Source: a virus. From it: a stretch of 59,212 nucleotides of DNA. The stretch covers positions 1 through 59,212 of IMG/VR virus record IMGVR_UViG_3300020391_000001, one strand, 5' to 3'. Position 1 is the first letter of the stretch. Each line of letters starts with the position of its first letter. Below are positions 16,210-26,300 of the stretch, one piece after another. Position numbers and translations under genes: made by a program. Below the pieces are notes generated by a model that was not told the DNA's origin, did not search any database, and worked only from the letters and a program-made list of their open reading frames with translations.

Positions 16210-16373
16210 TGGCTAGAGTAGATATTGTTATACCTGAACCAACGCCACAGTACACTGCAGAGAATCAAAGACAGGTGACTCAGTCTTTACGAACGATGCA
16301 AGATAAGTTAAACACTTCATATCAACAAGAATTAAAAAATGAACAAGATACTTTTACTTTCTTTTTATCATGA
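16209..16373 (+). CDS. Small conserved virion-region protein
   Basis: 54 residues: MARVDIVIPEPTPQYTAENQ, then RQVTQSLRTMQDKLNTSYQQE, a short helix, and a hydrophobic TFTFFLS end. Proteins with this PEPTP...ENQRQ pattern recur next to nozzle genes in marine phages. Starts by TAATG overlap with the previous stop and ends by ATGA overlap with the next gene. Confidence 0.6.
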   Translation: MARVDIVIPEPTPQYTAENQRQVTQSLRTMQDKLNTSYQQELKNEQDTFTFFLS

Positions 16374-16711
16374 CAATACAATATAAAAACCAAGGAATTA
16401 ATTTAAGCACTACTGGAACTACGAGTGTTTTTACAGCACCCTCTGATGCAACTATATTAATTAAACAGGTACAAGTAAATAATGGTTCTACAGGAGCTGT
16501 AAATTTAAGTGTTCAAGTTACTGACACATCAGCGTCAACAACATTTAGAATTTTCAATCAATCTTTGACTGCTTCCTCAACTACAGATATTATAAACCAC
16601 ACTCTAATACTAGAAGCTAGTGATATTTTAAAAATGACAGCTGGTACAGCAGATGAAATACAAGGTATAATTTCTTATGCTCAGCTAGATAGATCACAGG
16701 AAAATGGCTAA
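16370..16711 (+). CDS. Small beta-rich virion protein
   Basis: 113 residues, Thr/Ser-rich, with repeated short strands (TGTTSVFTAPSDATILIKQVQV, GAVNLSVQVTDTSAS). It looks like a single beta-sandwich of the kind used in tail tips or decorations. Coupled by ATGA to the gene before. No named family. Confidence 0.5.
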   Translation: MTIQYKNQGINLSTTGTTSVFTAPSDATILIKQVQVNNGSTGAVNLSVQVTDTSASTTFRIFNQSLTASSTTDIINHTLILEASDILKMTAGTADEIQGIISYAQLDRSQENG

Positions 16712-16838
16712 ACGTACATTTAAACATTTTACACCCAGACCAAAACCAAAAAAACGAATAAGACAGCACAAAAAAAATCTTTCAAAATCCGAAAAAAGAA
16801 GTTATAAGAAGTACAACAGACAAGGAAGACCACAATGA
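16704..16838 (+). CDS. Very basic small protein
   Basis: 44 residues, over a third Lys/Arg (MAKRTFKHFTPRPKPKKRIR at the start). It overlaps the previous gene by 8 bases and the next by 4. Similar short basic proteins occur here in related phages. DNA binding or packaging is plausible from charge only. Confidence 0.55.
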   Translation: MAKRTFKHFTPRPKPKKRIRQHKKNLSKSEKRSYKKYNRQGRPQ

Positions 16839-17035
16839 GTGATTTACCAAGAATACCAGCTGAAGCTAAAGAAATTATTAAACACAAAAGAACAGGAAAA
16901 GTTTATGATACTAAAGCTTCCTTTGATGCTGATGTTGCTGATCCCAATACTGATACTACTCAAGATGATTTTAGGCAAGACTTAGAAATCACCGTAACTA
17001 GAGCAGGAGTAATGGGTGCTAAAACAAAGGAATAA
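16835..17035 (+). CDS. Small acidic protein
   Basis: 66 residues. LPRIPAEAKEIIKHKRTGKVYDTKASFDADVADPNTDTTQDDFRQDLEITV looks like a short soluble beta protein with a Lys-rich N half and an acidic C half. Coupled to its neighbours by ATGA and TAATG overlaps. The pattern resembles a family seen near nozzle and glycosyltransferase genes. Function unknown. Confidence 0.5.
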   Translation: MSDLPRIPAEAKEIIKHKRTGKVYDTKASFDADVADPNTDTTQDDFRQDLEITVTRAGVMGAKTKE

Positions 17036-17964
17036 TGAAACCTAGAGGCGCAACAGAACTTCAACATGAGCTATTAGAAAAATATGTTTCAAAAGATTTA
17101 CTAGATAAATTTCAAATCTGCACATCAATTCCTGGTAAAGTACCGTTAGATCCAAATAAAATTAATATACTCTGGCAAAAGAACTCTTGGGATCAACCAA
17201 ATTTCCAATGGTTTTTTAGAGATAAAACAAAACATAATGATTATGATTGGTATGTTTTTAATTCACATTGGAACTATGAAAAGTTTAGATATTTTTTTCA
17301 AATACCTGAAGATAAATGTATTGTTATAAAGAATGGTGCTACTCATTTTCCTAAAAGAAAAATATACAAAAAGGGAGATCCAATAAGAATAATACATCAT
17401 TGCACTCCTTGGAGAGGATTAAATGTTTTATTATTGGCTATGCAATATGTAAGAAGTCAACATATAACACTTGATGTATACAGTTCAAATGAAGTATATG
17501 GATCTGAATTTGCAAATAGAGTAAACAAAGATACCAAAGATTTAATTGACCAAGCAAAAAAATTACCAAACGTAAATTACATAGGTCATAAACCGAATGA
17601 ATATATACTAGAGCATATGTCTAATTATGATTTATTTGTGTATCCCTCAATATTTGAAGAAACATTCTGTGCCTCAGCTTTAGAAGCACTTGCTGCAGGT
17701 CTTCATGTAATTACTACAAACTTTGGAGCACTGCCAGAAACTTGTGCTGAATGGCCTATATATGTAAATTATTCTAAAAATTTTGAGCTACTAGCCACAA
17801 GTATTGCTGGAGCGATTGAAATAGCAGGACAGTATTTGCATACGGATACAATACAAAATCATTTAAATGAACAACAAAAATATTATAAAAATTTTTATAG
17901 TTGGGATAAGAAAGCTATAGAATGGGAAAATTTTTTGAAAGGAGCCCTAAGTGTCAAGCAGTAA
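17035..17964 (+). CDS. Glycosyltransferase, GT-B fold (GT4-like)
   Basis: 309 residues. The C-terminal half has the GT-B nucleotide-sugar site: IRIIHHCTPWRGLNVLLLAM, LPNVNYIGHKPNEYILEHM and then YPSIFEETFCASALEALAAG with the E-x7-E pair, followed by HVITTNFGALPE. This is a retaining-type sugar transferase. AAAGGA precedes the start, which overlaps the previous stop. It is paired with a second glycosyltransferase within the virion gene arc, so it may glycosylate virion proteins or host surface sugars. The acceptor cannot be told. Confidence 0.8.
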   Translation: MKPRGATELQHELLEKYVSKDLLDKFQICTSIPGKVPLDPNKINILWQKNSWDQPNFQWFFRDKTKHNDYDWYVFNSHWNYEKFRYFFQIPEDKCIVIKNGATHFPKRKIYKKGDPIRIIHHCTPWRGLNVLLLAMQYVRSQHITLDVYSSNEVYGSEFANRVNKDTKDLIDQAKKLPNVNYIGHKPNEYILEHMSNYDLFVYPSIFEETFCASALEALAAGLHVITTNFGALPETCAEWPIYVNYSKNFELLATSIAGAIEIAGQYLHTDTIQNHLNEQQKYYKNFYSWDKKAIEWENFLKGALSVKQ

Positions 17965-18826
17965 ATACATTAATGAAGATACATATCAAACATTACAAGA
18001 AGTAAACATAGAAACACAATCTGATTATGAAAAAGCGATAGAGCCGTTGTGGAAAGAAAATAAAGACCAGTTTAAAGATATAGAAATATTTGTAGCTACG
18101 CCAGTGCATAGTGAGGTTTCTATACATTATACTCAAGCTTTAATTGAATTTCAACAAGAGTGTTTTCAAAAAAAACTTAAAGTATCTTTTCATTTAATTA
18201 AATCATCATTAGTAACTCAAGGAAGAAATTTATCTGTGGCTGGTTTTTTAGGCTCAAAAGCAACACATTTGTTATTTATTGATTCTGACATTTATTTTCA
18301 AGGTAAATCAATATTCGCTATGCTAAAAGCAGACAAAGATATTATTTCTGTGCCTTACCCACTTAAAACTTTAATGTGGGATAAGGCTTTTGAAAAAATG
18401 AAACAAGGGAAAATCAAATCACCAGATGATATAAGAAAATCATTACATACATATCCAATGAAAGTCCCTGATCCAAACGATATTAAATTAAATAAAGGTG
18501 TAATGGAGGTAACAGACTCTCCTACAGGATGTATGCTAATTAAAAGAGAAGTTATAGATAAAATGATACAAAAATATCCTGACAAAGAGATAGTGCAAAA
18601 GACAGTAATAAACGGAAAATTTGTCAATAAACCTAATATGTGGAACTTTTTTGATACACTACATGACCCTAAAGAGAAAACCTATAATGGTGAGGATTTT
18701 GCCTTTTGCAAATTATGGAGAGACTTAGGTGGTAAATGCTTTGCTTATGTAAACGATTCTATTGTCCATATTGGTGAGCATCAATATCACGGCAGATTTT
18801 ATGATGAGTTGATATCAGCTAAGTAA
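17951..18826 (+). CDS. Glycosyltransferase, GT-A fold (GT2-like)
   Basis: 291 residues from a GTG start with GAAAGGAG upstream, overlapping the previous gene by 14 bases. DIEIFVATPVHSEV is the first strand, LVTQGRNLSVAGFLGS follows, and LLFIDSDIYF carries the DxD (Asp111, Asp113) that binds metal and nucleotide sugar. SPTGCMLIKREVIDKM and GEDFAFCKLWRDLGGK are the usual acceptor-side motifs of this phage family. It probably acts with the GT-B enzyme upstream. Confidence 0.8.
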   Translation: MSSSKYINEDTYQTLQEVNIETQSDYEKAIEPLWKENKDQFKDIEIFVATPVHSEVSIHYTQALIEFQQECFQKKLKVSFHLIKSSLVTQGRNLSVAGFLGSKATHLLFIDSDIYFQGKSIFAMLKADKDIISVPYPLKTLMWDKAFEKMKQGKIKSPDDIRKSLHTYPMKVPDPNDIKLNKGVMEVTDSPTGCMLIKREVIDKMIQKYPDKEIVQKTVINGKFVNKPNMWNFFDTLHDPKEKTYNGEDFAFCKLWRDLGGKCFAYVNDSIVHIGEHQYHGRFYDELISAK

Positions 18827-18844
18827 AATGGTATTATTAAAGAC

Positions 18845-18856
18845 TTAAGATCTTAA
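18845..18856. other. 12-bp perfect palindrome between operons
   Basis: TTAAGATCTTAA lies between the glycosyltransferase stop and the ribosome site of the gene at 18872. It may be an operator or part of a weak hairpin. It is AT-rich, so chance is possible. Confidence 0.3.
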
Positions 18857-18871
18857 AAGGAGAATTTAATA

Positions 18872-19858
18872 GTGATACAATTTTTACCCTACGCATTAGC
18901 AGCATACGGAGGAGTTCAAGGATTTAGACAAGCAAGAGATTCAGGAGCATCAGGATTAGGAAGAATTTTAGGTGGAGCTTTAGGTGCTTTTTCTGGATAC
19001 AACTTAGGTCAAGTTGGAGGTTTTGCAAGAAATGCTGGTTTTGGCTCTACTGTTCCAAGCATTACACAATTCGGACCTTTACAAGCTTTAGCAGGTAAAG
19101 TACCTGGAATTCCAAGAGTTAATCCATTGCCAGGAGATGACATTGGTACAGTTTCTGCTTCTGAAGAAATACAAAAATTACAAGGCAGAGATAGAGGTAT
19201 CATTGATATTCTTACTAGAAAAAAAGGCACTGAAGAATATGATCCAGTTAAAATAGCAGCACTCGCTGGAGGTATACCTTTTGCGATGGGTGCATTTGAT
19301 AATCAGCCGACTGATATTTTTATGCCTGGATATAATGTAAATTATTTAAATTTAAGAGACAAAAGACCCGCCTATACTTATATAGATCCAACTACAGGGC
19401 AAGAAAAAGCATACGAAAAAGTTTATGCACCAGAAGAAGCAGGTAAGGATGATCGTCAAATAGGCCCTTATTCTATGATTCAACAAAGACTTAAATCTGG
19501 TGGATTAGCAGAAATAAAAAAATTTAATGAGGGAGGTATTAATTATCTTCCATCGAAAATGACTCATGATGAAAATGACTCTAATAATTATGTTAGAGCA
19601 ACAGGATATGTTGAAGACGGAGCAGGAGTAGGTGATAAAGACGAGGATACAATGTTAGCTCAATTAGCAGACGGCGAGTTTGTAACAAGAGCAGATGGAG
19701 TATTAGGTGCTGGAATCATAGCTGGAGCTAATCCAAGCAGCATGAAAGACATGCGAGAAAAAGGTGCCCAATATTTCTATGAACAACAAAGAAGATACAA
19801 ACGTGTCTTTGATTTAATTAAGGATAGAAATGGCATCAGCAAACAAAAAACGAATTAA
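18872..19858 (+). CDS. Internal virion protein with conserved GEFVTRADGVLGAG motif
   Basis: 328 residues from a GTG start with AAAAGGAG. The N terminus is a Gly/Ala-rich hydrophobic region (IQFLPYALAAYGGVQGF, ILGGALGAFSGYNLGQVGG), able to insert in membranes. The C-terminal part carries VEDGAGVGDKDEDTMLAQLADGEFVTRADGVLGAG, a motif shared by many phage internal proteins, then a charged helix. First of a set of large internal proteins (18872-26496) that probably are ejected with DNA. Confidence 0.6.
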   Translation: MIQFLPYALAAYGGVQGFRQARDSGASGLGRILGGALGAFSGYNLGQVGGFARNAGFGSTVPSITQFGPLQALAGKVPGIPRVNPLPGDDIGTVSASEEIQKLQGRDRGIIDILTRKKGTEEYDPVKIAALAGGIPFAMGAFDNQPTDIFMPGYNVNYLNLRDKRPAYTYIDPTTGQEKAYEKVYAPEEAGKDDRQIGPYSMIQQRLKSGGLAEIKKFNEGGINYLPSKMTHDENDSNNYVRATGYVEDGAGVGDKDEDTMLAQLADGEFVTRADGVLGAGIIAGANPSSMKDMREKGAQYFYEQQRRYKRVFDLIKDRNGISKQKTN

Positions 19859-20294
19859 ACCTCTTGTAAGCATTCTACCTCTTGAACCAAAAGATATAGA
19901 AACTTTTTGGCCCCTAGCAGAATTTATGGTTACTGAAGCATTAGCTTATTCTGGAAAATATGCAGATGCAAAATGGGTTCATGATGAATTAAAAAAAGAC
20001 CTAATGCAATGTTGGATTATGTTTGGTTCTGATGAAGATGAAGAAAACAAAGTGTTTGGAGTATGTGTTGGAAGAATAGGTGTATTGCCTAACTTTAATC
20101 AATATGAGATTGTAATATGTACAGGCAAAAGAAGAGATTTATGGGAAGATAATTTAGTTAAAACAATTACTGATTTTGCTTTAGTAAACAGTTGCAAAAG
20201 ATTAAGCATTATGGCTAGACCTGGCTGGGAAAGAGTATCAAAACAGTGGGGTTGGAAAAAGAAACATGTACAATTAGAAAAATGGATAGGATAA
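19830..20294 (+). CDS. GNAT-fold acetyltransferase-like virion protein
   Basis: 154 residues. NKVFGVCVGRIGVLPNFNQYEIVICTGKRRDLWEDNLVKTITDFALVNSCKRLSIMARPGWERVSKQWGWKKKHVQLEKWI follows the GNAT strand order, ending in the GW-x-LEK pattern. The acetyl-CoA loop (Q/RxxGxG/A) is not evident. Homologues sit in the internal-virion cluster of many podoviruses, so it may be structural rather than enzymatic. Overlaps the preceding gene by 29 bases. Confidence 0.55.
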   Translation: MASANKKRIKPLVSILPLEPKDIETFWPLAEFMVTEALAYSGKYADAKWVHDELKKDLMQCWIMFGSDEDEENKVFGVCVGRIGVLPNFNQYEIVICTGKRRDLWEDNLVKTITDFALVNSCKRLSIMARPGWERVSKQWGWKKKHVQLEKWIG

Positions 20295-20298
20295 AATT

Positions 20299-21153
20299 AT
20301 GAGTTTTTTTGGAGGAGGAAGATCACAACAGGCTGCAACACCAAGTTCTCAAACACAGTTTGTTAGAGAGGCTCCGGGTATAGAAGAAAGAAAAATCGAA
20401 TTGATGGATATTGCTCGTCAAGTGGCGCAGCAACCAATAAATTTGCCTGACTTTCAAGTTGCTGGCTTAGGTGCTTTAGAACGACAGGGTGTGACAGCAT
20501 CGGGCACAACTGGTGTGGGTGCTCCAACAGTACAAGCAGGTATAAATCAAGTAACAGGAGCTGCAGCTCCTATAAGTTCAGCTCAAATATCTCAATTTTT
20601 AAATCCTTATCAGCAATATGTAACTGATGAGATTGCAAGACAATCAGGTATTATGTCTAATCAGATCGCAGCAAATGCTGTAGGTGCTGGAGCCTTTGGT
20701 GGTGGTAGAGAAGGAGTTCAACAAGCAGAATTACAAAATAGAACTTTAGATGCAATGGGTAGAGCTCAAGCGCAGGGTTTTAATACAGCTTTAGGTGCAG
20801 CTCAAAGACAACAAGCAATTGGATTACAAGCGGGGCAGCAATTAGGTCAATTAGGATTAGGCCAACAACAGATGGCTCAGGGTGACATAAATCAATTATT
20901 TGCAGCAGGTGGCGTGCAAAGACAACTTGCACAACAAGCGTTAGATGCTCAAAGACAATCTACTTTACAACAACAGTTTGAACCATTCCAAAGAGCAGAA
21001 TTTTTAGCTAACTTATATGCAGCAGGTCCAAAATCACAATCTACAGTAACTTTAGGTACAGCACCAAGCACTAGTCCTTTAGCACAAGCGGTTGGAACAG
21101 GAATAGGTGCTTTTGCAGCTTATCAAGGTGTAAATCAAAATAAAACTAATTAG
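20299..21153 (+). CDS. Internal virion protein, Gln/Ala-rich
   Basis: 284 residues. The FFGGGRSQQAATP start, LNPYQQYVTDEIARQ and GAGAFGGGREGVQQAEL are typical of a podovirus internal protein. A long Gln/Ala/Gly-rich helical stretch spans ~135-235 (AQRQQAIGLQAGQQLGQLGLGQQQ). A hydrophobic C terminus ends in GTGIGAFAAYQG. Expected to lie inside the capsid and to take part in DNA ejection. Confidence 0.65.
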   Translation: MSFFGGGRSQQAATPSSQTQFVREAPGIEERKIELMDIARQVAQQPINLPDFQVAGLGALERQGVTASGTTGVGAPTVQAGINQVTGAAAPISSAQISQFLNPYQQYVTDEIARQSGIMSNQIAANAVGAGAFGGGREGVQQAELQNRTLDAMGRAQAQGFNTALGAAQRQQAIGLQAGQQLGQLGLGQQQMAQGDINQLFAAGGVQRQLAQQALDAQRQSTLQQQFEPFQRAEFLANLYAAGPKSQSTVTLGTAPSTSPLAQAVGTGIGAFAAYQGVNQNKTN

Positions 21154-21160
21154 GAGGTCT

Positions 21161-23380
21161 ATGTCCATAAACAAAGTTTTAAATAGACCAATGTTTAGAC
21201 GGGAGGCTTTGAAAAAAGGTCATCTAAAACCTATTAAAGCGCGAACAGGGAGAAGTATTATTGGTCCTATGAGACCTCCAGTTCCTGCTTTGATACCTCA
21301 AGGCACAATGGGAACAATGGTTGGACCTTCTTACAATAATGCATTAGCTTTAAGAGCTCAACCAAACTTTATGGAAAGAATGGGGTCTAGACTAAGAGGC
21401 TTTGGAAGAGGAGTTTTAAGTCTTCCTGCACTAGGAGGCTATTATGCAGGAGATCAAGTAGCACAAGGATTAGGTATCCAAGACCCTATAGGTAGAACAG
21501 GTTTTGGTTTAGGAGGTGGTATTGCTGCATCTAGAGCACTGCCTGCTCTTGCTGGTATTGGAATGATACCTAGCGCGGTAGGATTAGCTACTATAGCTGG
21601 AGTACAAAATAGAGTACAGGCCGGTATAGATGAGAGAAAAAGAATTAACGCTATGTCCCCTAAAGAAAGAGCAGATTTTGAAAGACAAAATAGATTAAAG
21701 GCTACTGATATTATTAGTGAGGGTGTAAGTGATCAAGATATTTTTGGCAGATTTGATCCAAAAACTTTAGACGATATTGTAAAAAGTAATGAAAAAACAA
21801 AATTAAGAAGAGGAGTTAAAAGAGGTCAGACATCACCTAAATCTCAAGTAGCTGACATTGCTACAGAGCCACAAAACACAACTAGATTTGGTAAAAAAAA
21901 TGTAATTGATACGGCTAAAATTGCTGAAAATGCAATCGGACCAAATCCAAATATTAACTTCCCAATGCAACCGGACACCGGAACAAAATTAGTTGCAGAG
22001 AAACCAGAGGAAGAAAAAGATGCTTTTGGTTTTACAAAAACAAAAACAAAAGAAAACACAAAAGCTGATGAAGATGCAGTAAATTCTACATCACCATTTG
22101 CAGAACAAATAAAATTAGCTAGGGAAATAGCAAAAGAAATGAGAGTAGGTAAAACTTCAAATGCAAATTTAGTGTTTTTAACTAATTTAGCATCTGGCTT
22201 ATTGACAGGAACTACTAAAAGATCAGGTGTGGGAGGTGCTTTAGAAGTATTTGGCCAAGCTTTAGGACCAGCAGTAAATAACATGGTGATGGTAAAAATG
22301 AAAGAGGATGAACTAGAACAAAATCTTCTTGGTAGAGCCCTAGAGTTTTCTACAGATTATTTAAAAGCACAAAATGAAGCTTTTGAAATGCCAGATACAG
22401 AAGAAGTTGGCGTTGTTCAAATAACAAATAGAAACGGAAGAATAGTAAATATTCCAGGCAGAAGATTAAAGGATGGAACACTTCAAAGAGCCACAGGAGA
22501 AGTTGATGGAAATGGTGTAAATATTTATAGAACTGTAGATCCATCCCTAAATTTTATTGCCAATAAAGACCAAAATAAAGAAACATTAGAATTAGCAAAA
22601 GATATTGCAGGTAAATATGCAGCGGTAAATTTAATTAACAGAAGCTTAGGAATTATTACAGAAGGTGGTGCCGATGCTGGTGTTGTTGGTGCTTTTGGAC
22701 TTTATGGTGGTCGTTTAACTGAAGCTCTAGGAGATGTATTTAGTTTTGCAAAAGTAAGTGGATCAGATAAATCAGAAATAAAAGCTGCTGGTAAAGCTAT
22801 GTTTAATATTGAACAAAAGAAAGTAGCTAATGCTTTAGTAGCAAGTGGAGAATTTGAAACTGCAAACGATGCACTAAAATACTTAAACGGTAAAACAGGT
22901 TTAGGTAATTTTGAAAGAAACTATAATGATTCAATTAGAAATGCTAAGAAGAGATTAAAAGATGGAAGCACACTAGATTACGAAAGACTTGCTATTAATG
23001 AAACAGTTCTTGTTTACAAATTAGCAAACTCATTAAAGTCTAAAGATAGATTGACACAAAAGGATATTGAGATGGCCAAAGGTCTTGTAAAAGTATTCCC
23101 ATTATTAAGAGGTGAGAAAAATGTTATTGCTTCACTTACTGCTACGGCTGAAACTATTTTAGATGATATTAAGCAACAAGAACGACTTTATGAACGTGCT
23201 GGTGGTAATTCACAATATTTATTAAATGAAAGAAAAGCTTATGGATTATTACCGTCTGGAGCTACTTTAAATGACTTGAGTGATTTTGATAGTAAATTAT
23301 TTAGACAAAGACAAAAAGAATTAAAAGATATGACAATAGAAGATTTTGAAAAAGTTTTTCCACCGGAGTTTTTTAAATAA
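21161..23380 (+). CDS. Large internal virion / ejection protein
   Basis: 739 residues with a strong AGGAGG site. Basic N terminus (MSINKVLNRPMFRREALKKGHLKPIKAR), a Gly/Ala-rich hydrophobic region at ~80-150, a charged low-complexity linker at ~275-310 (KTKTKENTKADEDAVNSTS) and a helical C-terminal half. Size, order and composition match the ejection proteins of T7/P22-like phages. No enzymatic motif seen. The 14-base CCGGACA-type motif discussed elsewhere lies in this gene at 21969. Confidence 0.6.
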   Translation: MSINKVLNRPMFRREALKKGHLKPIKARTGRSIIGPMRPPVPALIPQGTMGTMVGPSYNNALALRAQPNFMERMGSRLRGFGRGVLSLPALGGYYAGDQVAQGLGIQDPIGRTGFGLGGGIAASRALPALAGIGMIPSAVGLATIAGVQNRVQAGIDERKRINAMSPKERADFERQNRLKATDIISEGVSDQDIFGRFDPKTLDDIVKSNEKTKLRRGVKRGQTSPKSQVADIATEPQNTTRFGKKNVIDTAKIAENAIGPNPNINFPMQPDTGTKLVAEKPEEEKDAFGFTKTKTKENTKADEDAVNSTSPFAEQIKLAREIAKEMRVGKTSNANLVFLTNLASGLLTGTTKRSGVGGALEVFGQALGPAVNNMVMVKMKEDELEQNLLGRALEFSTDYLKAQNEAFEMPDTEEVGVVQITNRNGRIVNIPGRRLKDGTLQRATGEVDGNGVNIYRTVDPSLNFIANKDQNKETLELAKDIAGKYAAVNLINRSLGIITEGGADAGVVGAFGLYGGRLTEALGDVFSFAKVSGSDKSEIKAAGKAMFNIEQKKVANALVASGEFETANDALKYLNGKTGLGNFERNYNDSIRNAKKRLKDGSTLDYERLAINETVLVYKLANSLKSKDRLTQKDIEMAKGLVKVFPLLRGEKNVIASLTATAETILDDIKQQERLYERAGGNSQYLLNERKAYGLLPSGATLNDLSDFDSKLFRQRQKELKDMTIEDFEKVFPPEFFK

Positions 23381-26300
23381 TGAGCCAATTTATAGATAAT
23401 TTACAAAAAAAATTAGATAGTAACACTATAAATCCTAATGATTTAACTAATGATCAAAGAATGATTATTGATGAATTAATCAGAAGAGGAGAGTTAAAAG
23501 GCCCAACGATGGAGCAACTTGGTGAAATGCGTGAAGGAGCGACTGAAGAGATTGTTTCAGAAAGAGAATTTTTACAAGATCCATTAAAAGCAGCAACAGG
23601 AGTAGGTCAACCTACTTATGAACTTACTGGAGATATTGCAGGTAGTATATATCCATACGTTGCAAATAGAAAAAAAATATTTAGAGCTGCTAAAGAGGGA
23701 ACCTTATTGGGTAAAGGTCCAGGTTTTTTTGCTAAGTCTGCAATAAATGTTGCGGATAAATTACCTGGTAGATTTAAATTTTTTGGTAGTGCTTTAAAAG
23801 GTATAGGCAGACTTGTAGATCCATTATCTAGAGCATACAGAGGACCATTGCTTAAAACAGAGGTACAATCTGTTTTAGGAGGCACAGTTGGTGCAGGTGT
23901 TGGAGCGTTTACTTATGATACACTCAATGAGCAAGCAGGTGTTGAGATTGCATCAGCTTTAGCTGATGACCTATCAGAAATTCCAGAGGGAGATGTAGAA
24001 AGAGATCAACTTACAAATACAGCTGTTGCTATGAAGAATGCTATGCTGTGGAATACAGGAGCTTCATTATTATCTCCATTTTTATTCAGTCCTATAAGCA
24101 AAGGTATAAGAAATCTTTTTGGAACTGTAGGACCAAAACAAAAAGAATTAGCACAATTTGCAAGAGACAAAGGTTTACCATTACCATTGCTATCTGGATT
24201 AAAAGAAGGACAGGGTACTTTTTCAGGTCTTGGTAGAAATTATTTTAAATTTATGGGTGTATTTCCATTAGTAGCTCCTATTGGTAAGGTTGCTAAATCA
24301 GAAGCAGAGATTGCGGGTGGTAAAAGATATCTTTCAGACCTACAAGCATATTCTCCATTACTTAAAGTTAGTGCAATTAATTCATCTGTAAGACAACAAG
24401 CAGAAAAAGTATTTATCGAAAATGTAGATTTATATAATAGTGCCTATAAAACTTTTGATAATTTAGCTGCAACTTCAGGTAACCCAAGAATAATAAAATT
24501 AGAAAAAACACAAAAAGCTGCAAGAGAATTTTTAGATGAAAATGTAGCTCAGTTTCCTGAGTTTGAAACTTATATACAAGGTTTCGGTGATTTAAAACCA
24601 ATGGATATTGAAAAAGTATTGACTCTACAAGGAGATCCTATCAATTTATTTATGAAGGCTATGATAGGTATAAGAGATGGGTTAATTACACCAAAACAAT
24701 ACAAAGGTGTGATGACAATGCTTAACAATGCCATAGAGGGTAGTAGATATTCAACATTAAAAAATAATATGTTTATCATGAGAGAGGCTATGGAAACTGA
24801 CTTTGCTAAATTTGGTGAAGATATTTACAATCCAGGTAAGTATTTAGAAGACGAAGGTATCAAAGCAACTTACGATACTATAGCTGCACAAAGTGGTAAA
24901 CCTCTAGCAGATCAATACATACAACAAAATATTAAAGCTGCTGAACAATTAAAAGGTCAACTTTTAAAAGCAAATAAAATATTTGCAGACGTACAGGGTT
25001 TTTACCAGCTATCACCATTAGTAAGAAGTCTCAAAAAATTTGATAGAAATGCATTTACAGCTAAAAGTCTTGAAGGATTTCAAGGTGCAGGTACACAATA
25101 CAGAGATCAATTTTTTAAGGATCTAGGTCAAAATGTTTTCGAAAATGATTCTGTAGATGCAGTAGTACAGTTTAAAAAATTAATTGGAGCCGAACCATCA
25201 AGAGAAATAGGTGCAAAAGCCACACAAGGTGGTAAGGATTTATTTAGAGCTGTGCAAGCTAAATATGCGTTTAACAAATTCTTGAGAGCATTTAGTAGTC
25301 CATCAGATGCAGGTGCTAAATCAGTATGGAATTTTATAGATGAAGATTCATCTATAAATGCAGGTGCTTCATATTTATCTGATACATTAAAAGTTATGAC
25401 AAGAGATCAAAAAAGAAATTTAAAAGATTTTAGTATCGAAAGTGTAAAAAGAAACAACGGTATATTCAATACAACAGAATTAAAATTTGGTGGAGATGAC
25501 TTTGCTGAGTTTAGTGCAGATAAATTTATGGCTTCTTTCGGTATTAAAAATTCTTTTGATGAGGGAGGTAGAAGAAAAATACAATATATGCTTGGTGACA
25601 AAGGCGCACAAGAATTTTATAATTTTGCATCGTATATGAAAGCAATTGGTGAAACAAAACTATCTGATCCATCTCAGTTTTTAGCTAGAAGACTTACACT
25701 AGGTGGTGGTATTGCAGGTGGATTAATATTTGGTGCACCTGGTCTATTAGCCTCTGCTGCATTACTATTATTATCTAGAAGAGCAGGACAAATATTGACT
25801 GATCCTGTAGCATTAAGAGCTATGAATGATGCCTTGTTACCTGATGAAACACTTAAATTATTAAGAGGTGAAAAATTAGGAACTGGTACAATAAAAGCAA
25901 CGTTTTTACCTGGGAGAGATTATTATTCAGGCAGAAGTGTTCAAACCATAGTAGATGCTTTAAAGACAAATACTATACTTGGTAAGACAAAAGCTGTGAC
26001 TGAATCTGCTATGAAGCTTGGAATGACAAGAAAAAGAGATGCATTGGCAAGACTTATTAATTATTTAGGAGAAGAAGACAAGGATATACCTAAAGTTGAT
26101 CCAAATACTATTAGCGAGGCTGAGATAATAGAAAGAATATCTAATCTACCTATGTCCATACCAGAACCTTTATTTAAAGATAACATACCTCAAGTAGTAG
26201 AAGAAAATATGTTTGCTGATTTTAGTGAGTCATCTGGTGATGCACAAGAAGATAACAATCTAGTATCTATGATAAACAGATCCATACAAAATAATGCAAC

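Noticed and set aside
22350-22544. Antisense open frames within long virion genes (also 2848-3177, 15100-15729, 21844-22284, 46904-47353, 50807-51151)
   Set aside because: All lie opposite clear genes, with compositions typical of reverse shadows of AT-rich coding DNA and no start signals.
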